Below, piece by piece: positions 1 to 12,700 of a stretch of DNA of 64,000 bases. The stretch is from positions 30,567,538 to 30,631,537 of the forward strand of contig CM055095.1 of assembly GCA_029204225.1 (NCBI GenBank). Reading direction: 5' to 3'. Every line of letters starts with the position of its first letter. Position 1 is the stretch's first letter. The translations under genes were made by a program, and so were the position numbers. This DNA comes from Diphasiastrum complanatum (lineage: Eukaryota > Streptophyta > Lycopodiopsida > Lycopodiales > Lycopodiaceae). Below the pieces are notes generated by a model. It ran no database searches and was not told the origin of the DNA. It saw only the letters and a list, made by a program, of their open reading frames with translations.

Positions 1-540
1 GTTTTTTTTTTTTTTTTTTTGCATGTTGATAATGAGATGGAATTAGTTAAATAAATTTTTTTCTAAAGTGAACTATATCATGATGTTCCTAGATGATTGG
101 GATTTTTTATGATGTCGGCCACTTACTTTTGTAAGATAGTTGACTCGAGCTACCAAGAGGGTAATTATGCATGATCTAAGGCCTTGATAGCCAGGGGTTT
201 AAGGTCTACCCTAATGGCACTCTACCTAATCTCATATCCGAGATCATTTGATATGGATTGAGAGCTCATTTTGTACATACTTTGAGAGATTATCAAGAGA
301 TGGTGATTTTGGCAAGTTTGCTCTTTAATGAGGAATTGATGAATGATGAATGTGATATTTTTTGTGTCTAATGAATAGATCTGAATCTGAACAAAGTATT
401 ATACTTTCCACGTGTGTGACATGATGTGAAGATCAATTATTTCTAGTTTTATTGTGGTATTCAAAAGCTCTTGCCAATTAGATGCAAAATAGGTTGAATT
501 GTGTGCTAGATTTCTATCTTTTAGATATAAGTGAAACCTT

Positions 541-985
541 TGATGCTTTTTCAATGTTTTAGTATCCAGATGAGGTTCATAACCTCTGATTCTAACATGG
601 TATCAGAGCCCAAATGCAACCATCAAGGCTCAAATACAAGGAAGAGAGAAGCAATTACAAGTTGATATTGTTTAATTATTATTGCCCTTATTACTACCTT
701 AAGTTTGATGATGTTCCTTCAAGTGTGAATGAAACTGTAGCAACAAAAGAGTGATTTGATGTAATGAAAAGTGAATATATGATGCATTGTTTGAGATACT
801 TGTAAAATTATTGATCCTCCATCAAAGATACAAAATGTTACTGTTTGCAAATGGGTCTTTAAGATCAAGCTTAATCAAGATGGTAGTGTGAACAATTATA
901 AAACAAGACTAGTTGCCAAGGGATATGCTCAATTCAAGGGGATTGACTATGATGAAACACTTGATTTTGTCATAGTTTGTGGTGG
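541..985 (+). mobile_element. Copia remnant (LTR end, primer site, RT scrap)
   Basis: The bases ending at 597 (CTAACA) followed by TGGTATCAGAGCCC at 598-611 look like the 3' end of an LTR and a tRNA-Met primer binding site. From about 811 to 985 a plus-strand frame reads a Ty1/copia reverse transcriptase start: [25 protein letters not shown] and [10 protein letters not shown]. This frame ends without the catalytic part. Everything between is decayed. The left part of the LTR (1-540) is AT-rich and I cannot find its start. Confidence 0.6.
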
Positions 986-1939
986 TGATTTCATTAACTC
1001 ACATGGTTTTAGTGATTTACTGTCTTTGCAACATTTGTTAAAAAATGGAAATTTTCTTGGAATATGAAGCCGTACATCTATCTTCACCAACATTATCTCC
1101 AAAAAAATGGGATTGAAGTCAAACTATGTCTATTCTTTTCACTTACTTGACCATAAATGAGATTCTATTTTGGCTAAATAACAATCATTTGAGATGTTGT
1201 ATAATGGACACTTGGCAAGAACGAGTTCATTTATTTCGAGAATATCTACATTATTCCACAAGATTTTTTTTGCAATGACATCGATGGAAATATAGTTGTA
1301 AACGTCTCCTAGGCGATCAAAATTGCTGTGAGGGTATGGCAAAGGACAATCTATTTTAAACACCTGTGAAATTAGAACCACACTTTCAGTATTTGAGTTT
1401 TCGATATGTTTGAAAATAGTGATTTTTGCATGTGTTTTTCAATCAGATCGACTAAACAAGATATGGTGGTTTGTAGCTCAAGTTGAACCACGTTCATGAC
1501 GAGTATTTGAGGTGCAAATGTTGAGAATGAAATGGAAAACCTTCATTTTAACTATGAGATTGAGCTACCTAGAGATGTAGTAAATTGTCAAACCATACTT
1601 GAAGCACCCACTTCCATAGATGTTGAGAATAGAAATTCTAATAGTCAGGATGATGAAATAATTTTTAAAAGTGGTTAGTCATGACGATTCACAACATCCA
1701 TGGCCAAACTAGTCTCAAATTTATGGGCCACTTTTTTTCAATTTGTGTTGCGGCCATGCTACCACATGCTATCCTCATGATGCCACCATTGGATCTATGT
1801 GTGACATGCCAATCCATGAGTTCACTTCAATGAATTCCAACAAAATATGTGTTGGATTCAAGACAAGACGGGCATATGGAGCAAAATATTGATGGCATTT
1901 TGGTTTTTGTGCACATTCCTATAGTAAGGATGTCCATGT
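986..1939. other. No recognised gene (986-1939)
   Basis: AT-rich stretch between two copia remnants. No frame with a recognisable domain. It probably contains further decayed copia sequence, but I cannot show it. Confidence 0.4.
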
Positions 1940-2502
1940 TGTTGGATTATTCTATTATCGAAGTGATTCATCCAAATAATCGATCTTTAATCTTCGTCCA
2001 TTTCATTGTCCAGTTCTGCAGTTTTATCATTGCTATTAGCGCTTATGGCTTACTAGCGGAAGTGCATCAGACAGAGTTTTCAATTAGTCATAAATAGCTT
2101 AGAGTACACGGTTTTCATCCGCTATTGTTTTTGTGCTCTCATCATCTGCTTACTGAATCAATCAATCTTTGTTATTGCGTTCAGTATCATGTCAGTATGT
2201 ATGCTTCTCTGTAATTATTTGTAATTGATTATTCTCTTATTGTTTCGAATCTATTGAAAACTTCATTGCTACAATATTCTATACACCACTTTACACTCTG
2301 AAATTGTTTGGCTATGAAATCACTTTAGTGCTAATGATTTCAAAGTTATTTGCTAAAAGATTGAGCGTGACTTCTGTCATTATAACTTTGTTCAGATTAT
2401 TGATAGGCGTATTCATGCATTAGGAAAGAAGACTAATTCCGCTGCACTAGATAGTTCATTCGCAGTCTTTGAATTATCAAATCGACATTCCTTCTTCCAA
2501 CA
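1940..2502 (+). repeat. Copia 5' LTR with primer binding site
   Basis: Starts TGTTGGATTATTC and ends TTCCAACA at 2502. It is followed directly by TGGTATCGGAGCTC (2503-2516), a primer binding site for initiator tRNA-Met. The same LTR family occurs at 24261-25469 and, inverted, at 50761-51817. Shared blocks are the TGTTGGATT start, a GTTTTCATCCGCTATTG-like block near 2110, and a GATAGGCGTATTCATG block near 2403. This copy (563 bp) is about half the length of the other two. Confidence 0.8.
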
Positions 2503-2655
2503 TGGTATCGGAGCTCTACCATTATTAGATAACTTCTATGGTATCAGAGCGATATCATTAGATACTTTTCATAGTATCAAATCAAAGCGCACTTACTCTT
2601 AATATTCAATTCATGGTATCAAATTTCAGTATCAGATAATTGATTTTCAATTGTA

Positions 2656-3018
2656 GTGTTGTTGCATGATATCATTCTTAAGTCATCGATTTATCGACAG
2701 GCTAACTTCCAGGTGGATTTTCAAAGTAAAGTCGGTCTCATCGCAGACAAGCTGAATGGATCCAATTACTATTTGTGGAAATTTAAGATGAAGACCTTCC
2801 TAATCGCCAATGAGTTGTGGGATGTTGTCACAGGTATCAAAGTGAAGCTTGAAGACGACACAACCGACTCAAAGCGAAAATCGAAGGATGGTAAAGTTTT
2901 CGCGCTTATTATTCTCATTATATCAGACACTCAGATTGGCCACATATCTGAAGCACAAACTTCAAAAGAAATATGGGACATCTTGAGCTCACTATATGAT
3001 GTGAGGGACATGACTTAA
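2656..3018 (+). pseudogene. Copia gag fragment (UBN2-type)
   Basis: Frame of about 120 codons with the Ty1/copia gag signature: ADKLNGSNYYLWKFKMKTFL, then ELWDVVTG, then ALIILIISDTQIGHI and SKEIWDILSSLYD. In this family gag forms the virus-like particle that packages element RNA. It sits 150 bp behind the primer site of the LTR at 1940-2502, so it is the gag of that element. The frame stops at 3018 and the zinc-knuckle part is missing. The first methionine is not reliable because the conserved part begins around residue 25. Confidence 0.8.
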
Positions 3019-3111
3019 AGTTGTATCTCAGAAGAAAATTCTGTGACACTCAACAATCAACTTAAAAGTTTATAGTCCTATACGCCTTACAATGTCCGAA
3101 AGTTTGTCCAC

Positions 3112-4700
3112 CTCGACAACAACTACACGCAGGCTATTGAAGGTGAAGGAACCATAAGATTAGGATTCCAGAAAGATCAGTTCAAGCAACTCTCTAAGGT
3201 TCTTTATGTACTTGATCTTTCTACAAATCTGCTCTCTGTTAGCACAATTACTGATCTAGGACGTAGATTATAATTTGAATGTAATCAATGCCAAATTATC
3301 AATAGGACAAATAAGGTCATAACACTCAGAAAGAGGCATGGATATTTATATAGGCTGATTCATTGTTGTTATGCTATAGATCAAACTCTGAATACTTTTG
3401 TTCATGTTAATAAAGGATTACTTTGGCACTATAGACTTGGGCATTTGAATCATGCATCTTTATTCGGACATGTCTAGACAATCATTAGTACTTGATCTCG
3501 ATTATCCCGATAAGAATATTGACCTCCCATTATGCTCGAGTTGCATTATCGAGAAGCAGACTATGAATTCTTTCAGATCAAGTCATCAGCATGTAGCTAA
3601 AGACTTATTAGACATTGTTCACTCGAACATATGTGGCCCAATACAAACATTATCTTTGTCTAGTGCAAAGTACTTTATGACATTCATCAACAGCATTCGA
3701 GAAAAACAATTGTATATTTCATGAAGCAGAAATTAGAGGCTTTCAACATCTTCGAACAATACAAGGAGCATGTTGAACTTGAAACTGGCAAAAGGATTAA
3801 AACACGAAGGAGCAACAATGACAAAGAGTATATTTCTATCAAATTCAAGGAGTACTGCCTTAGCAAAGGCATTGAACAACAGTTCATCACTCCTTATTCC
3901 CCTCAGTCAAATGCCTTGTTAAAGTCGAATCGGCTAAGTGCATGTTCCCTCACACATCACTACCTAAATAATTTTGGGGTGAAGCTATGTCCACTACAGC
4001 TTACATTTAGAACAGATGCCCGCTGACCAAAGGCCTCTCAAGCAAGATGCCTTATGAAGTTTGGACAAGCTCCAAATCTTAATAAAGGATGCTAAGAAGA
4101 TGTTGTCCCTAGAATTCGACATGATAGATCTGGGCGAAGCTCACTACTGTCTTAGAATTCAGATCAATGCTGATTTATATCACTCAACAGAGGTACATTC
4201 TTAATGCACTCACCAAATACAATTTGATGAACTACAAATTGGCTCACTCACCGATGGATCCAGGCGTAAAATTGTCGAAGGACCAATGTCCTTAGACAAA
4301 TGAATGAGCAAATGAGAGACTACCCACAACAATCTGTTCTAGGTACTCTCATGCATGCAATGGTCTATACCCGACATGATATTGCTTTTGCAATAAGCTC
4401 TCTAAGCCAATACATGGCTAATCTATGCATTATCCATTGGAAGGCTCTAATCAAAGTCATGAGATATATTCGAGCTATGAAGGACCGATGCATCGGCTAC
4501 AGAGGAGTCGACAACGACAACCACAACAACAAGCTCTACATACTCAGTGAATATACATTTGGATTTCCTCATGAGATGTAGACACTCGTAAATCCACATT
4601 TGGATTTACATTCTTCCTCAACAATGGTCCTATCACTTGGAACTGTGTAAAGCAAACCTCTATCGCTCTTTCCCTAATGTCAAGCAAGATTCGATGTGTC
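3112..4700 (+). pseudogene. Copia pol remnant (protease end to RNase H)
   Basis: Broken continuation of the copia element at 1940. Pieces in order: protease/linker end near 3190-3330 (KVLYVLDLSTNLLSVS); GAG-pre-integrase near 3421-3460 (LLWHYRLGHLNHAS); zinc-finger and integrase pieces at 3480-3720 and 3721-4026 (CSSCIIEKQ, then GIEQQFITPYSPQSNALLK); the end of reverse transcriptase near 4110-4165 (FDMIDLGEAHYCLRIQI); and RNase H at 4300-4700 (VLGTLMHAMVYTRHDIAFAI, then a degraded continuation). Most of reverse transcriptase is deleted and stops and frameshifts occur throughout. No 3' LTR was found, so this copy is dead. Confidence 0.8.
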
Positions 4701-6209
4701 GAACATGGGAGGGCACTCATAAAAAACCAATACCTTCACATGTGAGTGTGTATCACCATGATTTCCAGTCAATTTGAAAAAATTTAATTTGGAAACATGT
4801 AGAGGTAGACATGTGCATCCAATGTTGCCCATGTCAAGTGTTGAAAAATGCTACCAAAATTAGCAAAACCGGCACCATGGTATATGACAAAAATATAGAA
4901 GAACTCACTATATGTTGAACGAAAGATAAAACTAAAACATATGCACTTACACACAAAATTGAAGCATAAACAAGTCGACATGTCTATTACACATCAATGC
5001 TCGAAGTGCAAAAGTCCCCAGCAACGAGACTCAAGTGAGCTCCAACCCAGCAAGCAATGGTTATGGTTGTTGAAGCCTATCAAAGGTTTTCTTGTTGTCA
5101 CTTCTGGGGTAAGGCGAGGTGCACTTTAACTCCTCTTATATTTGCAAATGTAACTTTAATATCAATTCGACATATAAATAAGGCCAAATGCTATCATGAG
5201 GAGTTAATACTTTATATTTTTGCATTGAAATGTGACTTTTCTTACTACTCCAGTGTTTAAGGCCCTACATGCAGCTCGTCTCTTCTTTTCCAAAGGTTCC
5301 AATACAATCGTCATCTCCCCTAAAACACGGTCTAACCTTTGCTGAACAGATAGTTGAACAGCCTTGTATGCTTATGGCCTGGGAGAAAGTCACCCGAAAT
5401 CATTGTACAGCAGAGCAAATTAGAGCTCTAAACTTGAACAGATTGTTCATGTCAATAATGGTTTTAATAAGGTGCAAAAAATGATTGTTTCATTTTTGTT
5501 CATGGGAACAATCGCTACGAATAATCCGACAAGCCCAATCCAACGAAATAACGCTAGAAAGAATCATGGCATCCATATATCACAAAACTTCTCAGAAAGC
5601 TTAATGACGCCAGTTTCGCATGCCATAACCTAGTTCCCCGCTCCTGTTTGCCATGTGAAGTTACCTCCCAAGGAAAAAAGCTCAAGTTTGCTCTAACAAC
5701 AGTCCTTCCATTCAAGTGCTGCAAATGGAAAGATGGTGTGACTAGACCAGAGGGGGAACTATAGAAATATTACTTAATTTGATTTTAAAGCCATCAAATT
5801 TTGGACTCCATGTAAGCAAACATTATGAGAAATATAACAAATTTAAGTCTCTTTCAGACCAAAGGGTGGTTGTCCTCCACTAGAAATAAGCCTAGCTACT
5901 GTTTACCTTTAGCCACAATATCACTTGATGTCAGAGTGCTTGCACCGTATCGCACACTGAATTATTTGCATATAAACTTTGCATTCTTGGTGTTGTGCCA
6001 TAATTAACCAAGAAGAACGAAAAAATTGAAGCAGAAAGACTTTTGGAGAATCACTCCAGCTAACCCTAAATCCCCCACGAGCAAGAATCTATTAATAAAC
6101 TGAGTCCTAAGCAGGGCAGTAGTCTCCAACCACAACATCATTCTCTGACATTTCATTTGTGACAACCATCATCCAAACATTGTTTTCACCAGGTGTGTGC
6201 AAGCACATG

Positions 6210-6212
<3 letters not shown>
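4701..6212. other. No recognised gene (4.7-6.2 kb)
   Basis: Only short open frames without recognisable domains. Downstream of the COPZ 3' end on the minus strand. I see no RNA gene. Confidence 0.4.

Positions 6213-6259
<47 letters not shown>
6213..6259. repeat. GA microsatellite
   Basis: About 23 GA units without interruption. Confidence 0.95.
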
Positions 6260-6265
<6 letters not shown>

Positions 6266-6412
6266 AGCTCTGTCTCCATTCTTATGACATGCAATCCGTT
6301 ACTTTTGATGCTTATACTGAATCAAGGTCCTGTCAAGCGAAATACGTCTAATAGCAAAAAACTGCATGACAAAAAGGAAGCCCAATTTTCGATGAACTTT
6401 TGGGAAAAACAG

Positions 6413-6606
6413 TTTCTGATCCACAATGGTATGCTTCTTAATCTTGAGAACCCACAGGTTCAACGTTAATGGTATGCATAGAACTAATAAATCAAAATCG
6501 ATTAAAACGTTTCTGATCCATAATGGTAGGCTTCTTAATCTTGAGAACCCACAGATTCAACGTTAATGGTATGCATAGAACTAATAGATCAAAACTGATT
6601 GTTAAA
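6413..6606. repeat. 97-bp tandem duplication near COPZ 3' end
   Basis: Two copies start TTTCTGATCC at 6413 and 6510 and differ by only a few bases. They lie 100-300 bp past the COPZ stop codon on the minus strand, so they could be in its 3' UTR. Confidence 0.85.
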
Positions 6607-6708
6607 CACTATTTATGCTCCAACTACAACTGAAAATCTGCATCCCGCCACTGACGAATCATAGACAGTCTCCATTTTGTACAGTGCAGGCAAACGTCAA
6701 TCATAAGC

Positions 6709-9700
6709 CTACTTCAAAAGTGATCTTGCCAAGTGTTCTTTTGCTGTTGCAAGAGCTTGGGATATAGTCTGCACAGAAATTCAAAGTGTTAGAAAGTGAA
6801 ACAGCTGAATTCAAGAGGTCAAGCATCAGATTTTGAACATTTTGCTCTCTGGAGACATAAAAGTTGCATAATTTTACTGTTACCAACAAAACATCACAAT
6901 AGCATAGATAGTGACAAGATATTGTTAACATAGAGTACTTTGATGCAGAACAATCATGGAATCACAATACTCTAAACATCTTAGTTGAAACTTGAAAGTT
7001 ATCTGAAGCTACTTCCTGATCTAAGCAACTAGTCTCTAAACAATCAACCAACTTGAATCAGGCCATGGAGCCCCTATTTGTAATCTTTGTGAGTCATGTT
7101 AGGGCCGGTGGATATGCCCTACCACGAGGGCCCAACATTAACAGTAAATATACGAATGTCCATCACAAATATCACTAATAAATGTAGGGTCTCAGGGTGT
7201 CCAAACCAGCTTCAATGTCTAGTAATGCACAAATACATCTGGGATGTATAAGTCTACTCAGAGTCCTCTATTACTGCTAGCGTTTGACAATCACTTTTTG
7301 CTCCTTTATATTATGTATGGCATACATCTTAGGATGCACTTCTTTGTGTTCCACTATCTCCGATTGGTGATGCCAATAAATTCATGTGGCACAACTGTTT
7401 TGTCCAACTATAATAGGCTTGGTTAGTATATAACAGGACTACTCTGGTCTTCTGTGGTCTTACTTACCTTCAGTTGGCACTTCCTAGCTCGTAGACAATG
7501 GGGCCTTAGAGTATACAATAGCTCTGGGAGATTCAATGTTGATAGCTGATTACTCACATGCTTACCTATTAGTTTATCTATTTTAAACAGCTCAGCTGAG
7601 GATCAGTTGACAGGCTTCGATTAGCCTGTTATGATCAGACCCTTTGTGGAGATCATTGATATTTCCATTCATTAAAATTCTGCTCCATTGCTGAATCAGT
7701 AAACCTGCACTCTGCTTTCTTTCATGTATTTTGCATGTAATGTTTTGCATGAAACTATATTGCAAATGATCCTTCATTTAAGGAGATGTTGGCACATGTG
7801 GAATATAATGGGCCTAAAAACCTTCTATCGATGCATTGAGGATATGTTTGCTACAAGAAAAGAAGGGGAACTTTGAGATCACTTTGAGGTCTTCTATCAA
7901 GGGGGAGAGAGATGTGGATGTTCCCTGATCGTTGATGGTTGATGCAGGAATGGAACTGATACCTCTCTAGGGTTTCCTTATTCTAGAGGAAATGGTTTAT
8001 ATCAATTCTTTTGATTCTTTGGGATTACAAAAGACTGCAAACAATTTGGTTTAAGTTTGTGACAAGTTGTGGAGTATGTTGGATTTATTTTGACACAAGA
8101 ATTGCTGATCGCCAAGCATCCTCATATATTTCGAGTTATAATCCCAAAGCAAACCAGAAAAATGTTGAAATCAAAAGTAGTGATTTTGCTAGAAGGCAAC
8201 CTTTAGTGAGTTGGTGCCCAAGGTCGAATTAGAGAAGTGAGTCTACATGTGTAGGTGGAAGGAGGGGATATCACAGCACAAAATATTTCTAGTGAATGGA
8301 GTGGAGTGCTGGAAGGATTGTGGTGCAGCTACAGCAAAGTTGAAGACATTGGCAACCTGAATTTTAACACATGGTTACAGTTTCTCTTCATGTGAGGGGT
8401 TTTGAAGCAAATTTGTTGATGTTGTCTCCAAAAAAGAGAAATAGTCTCACTTCAAGCAAGGTAAATCACTTAATTTTTGTGAATGTCAATCCAAGTTTAC
8501 CACCATCCATTGAAGGTGAAGCTCACTTAGCTTATGATAAGAGTACAGCAGCTAAATCCTCGGAGTATACGCCCTGTGAGGATTGTAAGGCATATACTGA
8601 GAGCTGTTTTGAGTAACCTATGGATGTAACAACTTCTTGACTCTTGCTCGGAGACATCAGCAGTTTATGACAGTATGTTATTGCTATTAAATCTCAAGTT
8701 TTGATCGTTTAAGCTATTTAAGCAATGAGTTTCAATAATGATCTTCAAGCTTTGTAATTGCTATGTTGTGTACGGCGATTTGCCATTTAACAATGAGCAT
8801 TGAATGTATACCACTTCTAATTTGTCGTACATTGTATCTAATTTATGAAAAGGTTTAAGTTCCAGATTTCAAAACTCATATCACTTGTACGATGATGAGG
8901 TCTTACACAAATCTCTTAAGGACATATACAACTCAGATTGGATCTCAAAAAAGCTTAACTGATTAACCTCTCCAATCCGGCTTAAGGCATCCGCGACACT
9001 ATTAGAAGTACCTTTCTGGTACTCAATGTCATAATGAAATTCTTGGAGCATCTCTGACCATCTTTCCTTACGACCCCTAAGGTCGACCGCATCGTTAATA
9101 TACTTTAACGCTTGATGGTCAGTAACTATAGTAAACTGGGAGCCATACAAATAATGTCTCCAAACTTTCAGGGCATGAATAACAGCAAAAAGTTCCTTGT
9201 CATAGGTGGAATACCGCCTTTGAGCAGGGTCCAACTTCTTGCTTTTAGAAGCTACCGGTCTACCATCCTGATATAGGACTGCGCCCATAGTCACTGGCAT
9301 CCGTTTCAAGTACATACGGCTTGCTAGGATCCACTATGTGTAAAATAGGCGCTGTAGTTACACAGTATTTGAGGTTCTCAAAACTCTGATTCAATTCTTC
9401 AGTCCAGGTAACCGGAGGACTGAACTTACTGTGCCGGTTAACTCTTTTAGCCCCTCTGAGGACATTCGTCAAGGCCAACGCAATCAATGCATAGTTCAAG
9501 ATGAATCTATGAAAAAACCCCGTAAAGCCCAAAAAGGACTTAACCTCCTGGATGGTTTTAGGGATAGGCCATTCACGTACTTGTCGGACTTTATTTGGGT
9601 CAATTTCCAACCCATGGTCCGAAATAATGTGACCAAGGTATAACAACCTTTTCTGGAAGAACACACATTTGGACTCCTTGGCAAAAAGCTTCTCCTGTCT

Positions 9701-12700
9701 AAGTAACTTTAAGACAGTCCTGAGATGCTCCTCATGCTCCTCCAAGGTCTTACTATAGATGAGAATATCATCCAAGTAGACTATTACGAACTTTCCCAGA
9801 TATGGACGAAGAAGATCGTTCATCATCTGCTGGAAAGTCGCTGGAGCATTTGTCAAGCCAAATGGTAAAACTAGAAATTCATAATGGCCGTACCTAGTTC
9901 TAAACCCGGTTTTTTCAATATCCTTAGTCTTTATGCGAATCTAATGATACCCTGATCTCAAATCGATTTTGGTGAAGTACTTTGCACCATGCAATCGATC
10001 AACCAGTTCATCCATTCGCGGTAAAGGATAACGGTTTTTAATCGTTAATTTATTCAACTTTTTAAAGTCCACACAAAGACGAGTACCCCGTCTTTTTTAT
10101 CAACAAGGAGCACAGGTGCCCCCCAGGGAGATTTAATAGGCCTTACATGGCCCATCTTAAGGTAATTTTGCAGTTGCCTATAAACCTCATCCTCTTCAGT
10201 AGTACTCATCCTATATGGATACAATGATATAGGAGAACTACCAGGAATCAGTTTAATACCATGGTCAACACCCCTAGAGGGGGGAAGACCCTCAGGAAGC
10301 TACTCAGGAAACACATCGTTAAATTCTTGCCTAAGTTTCCTAAGAATTTCACCTTCCAGCGAGTTTTCTTGCTTTAGGTTGTTAGACATTAGTTCTATTT
10401 GGAGATTGTAAAATTGCAAACTACGTTCTTCATGGTAAGTAAAATCTTTTAACCAGCATAAATAAGAACTGCAATCAACAATATCCATGCATTTAACACT
10501 TTCCAAAGCAGAAAGCATATACGGAGTAGAAATATCAACATTTCCATTCAATTCTATGAGTGAGCCGTTATGTAAGAACGACAAACTGTGTGTTACATAG
10601 TTTTTCTTCATAGACTCGTTCCTCTCATAGAACCACTCTTTACCAAGTATAACATCTACCCTATCTAGAATCATAATATGAAAATCTAATTTATCCTTAT
10701 AGGATTGAATCTTTATTGGTAGACGTGGGACTATCCGGTCCCAAACTTGGCTTTCTGCTCCACCTGCCAGCTTCATTGTGTATTGGTGGTCACTTTGCCT
10801 TGTTTCCACCTTTCGTTCTCTGGCTCTCCTTAGCTTTCTTCGTTCACTTCCGCTCCTCGTTAGACGAAGAAAAACCATGCATAGGAGAGGTATGCCTCCC
10901 TCTCCATGCTTTCCTACAGCCTGCCAAGTGGCCATACCTTGCCACCTTGGCTCCACAGTAGCACACTGGCCATCCACCAGAATTCTGGTCAGTAGGCAGC
11001 CAGATCCCCCTGTGTACCCTCATCGCTGGCTAACATTCCTTTTCTGGAATCATCCGATCAAAAACGAGGCTCCATCGCTGTTTTCTAACGGGACCTGGTC
11101 AAAGGTATCTTTATTTGACACCTCTGGCCCGTGAAACAGAAACTCGGGCCTCCAATCCTGAGCGGAACAGATTTCCGCTTGAAGGTGCCACCTGTCCTAA
11201 CCCGGACAGTGCTATGTGGCAGCGCTAGGGAGGATCCAATACAAGTTTTTTTTAATTAAACCTTTCTTGAAGAAATGTCCATCACTGGACAGTTAACAAG
11301 AAAGTGTTTTTTTTAAAACGCTGGTGCCCTTCTAATATAGATCCTATACTTTGGATCTGAGCGGAATTAGAGGCCGCACCCCTCTGCCACCTGTTCAGAC
11401 TCTGGACAGTGCCACGTGGCAACATACTAAGGGCCTTTACTGCCTTTTTTCTTAAAGACTCAAAAAACAGCAAAAAGAAGGGAACTTCAAATGTGCATAA
11501 AAACACGATTTAAGCCCGTTTTGAATTCCGTCAGAAGCATCATAAATTACAAGAAATCTACCACGGATCAACGCACCTGCTTTTAGCATGCAGTGGCTCT
11601 GATACTATATGTTACAATCTTACGTACTGCAAACCTCCAGGTGCCGGTTAACCACAAGAGACCGAACGATTCACGTTCCACCCCGCCGTAGGACCTAATC
11701 CGGGTCCACCCACCATGCCCTGGCCTCCCTCCCAGACGGCGTCCCATACCACCGCCTAGGCTCTCAGCCATCTCCTGCCTCACGCTAGCAAGCATCCTGG
11801 CCGTGCACACGCTCTCCATCCACCTCCTCCTAGGTAGATAGAATGGATGGCAATTGAACCGTCCTCCCCTTGTATACCTCCAAGGAGAGAGACTCCAAGC
11901 CATGTGCACACCTAGATCATGACACGTTGCAACCATGCAGGTTCACGAGTCACCGGTCAACTCTACAGGCCCAGTCATCGTCCAGTCTCAAGTCTGGGCT
12001 TGGGACCCAAGGGAGTTGGGTCTCTAACACCTGGGATCCCCCCCCACTTCGGTCGTATTTGGCTAGACGTCCTGGCAGGTTCTTCTAGATCTAGTGATGA
12101 GCTTGGAATGCAGGATTCCAAGATTTCTCCTCAGGACAAGATACAAAGAGACTATTCCATTAAGAATGGGTTACTTTTCCGGAATGGAAAAGTTTGTATG
12201 CCAGAAAATGATGATATAAGGGCCCAAATCCTGCATGAATGTCATGACAACCCATGTGCAGGGCACCCTGGCGCTCAAAGAACACTTGACTTAGTAAAAA
12301 AGAACTTTTACTGGCCAAATTTAAAAAGTCAAGTGGAGGCATATGTTCGCAAGTGTGCGCAATGCCAAGTTAACAAAGCTGAAAGACTTAAGGCAGCTGA
12401 TTTGTTAATGCCCTTGGAAATTCCCGAAAGAAAGTGGGAAAGCATTTCCATGGACTTTGTGGTTGGGCTACCTCGGACGGGGAAGCAAAATGATGCCATT
12501 TGGGTAACAGTTGACAGGTTAACTAAAATGGCGCAATTCATACCAACCAAGCAAACTGTCAAAGCTTTTGAACTTGCTCAGCTTTTCGTGGAAAAGTTGT
12601 TCAGGTTGTTTGGTTTGCCGAATGACATTGTTAGTGATCGAGATCCAAAGTTCACTGGCAACTTTTGGCAAGCGGTCTTTGAGAAATTAGAGACCACTTT

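Noticed and set aside
598-611. TGGTATCAGAGC motifs here and at 2503, 17865, 19691, 32229, 38573, 40004 and 63436 as possible tRNA genes
   Set aside because: Only the 3' acceptor complement is present, always directly behind an LTR end; these are primer binding sites.
10716-11134. Plus-strand frames of 81 and 118 codons
   Set aside because: Shadows of the minus-strand protease region.
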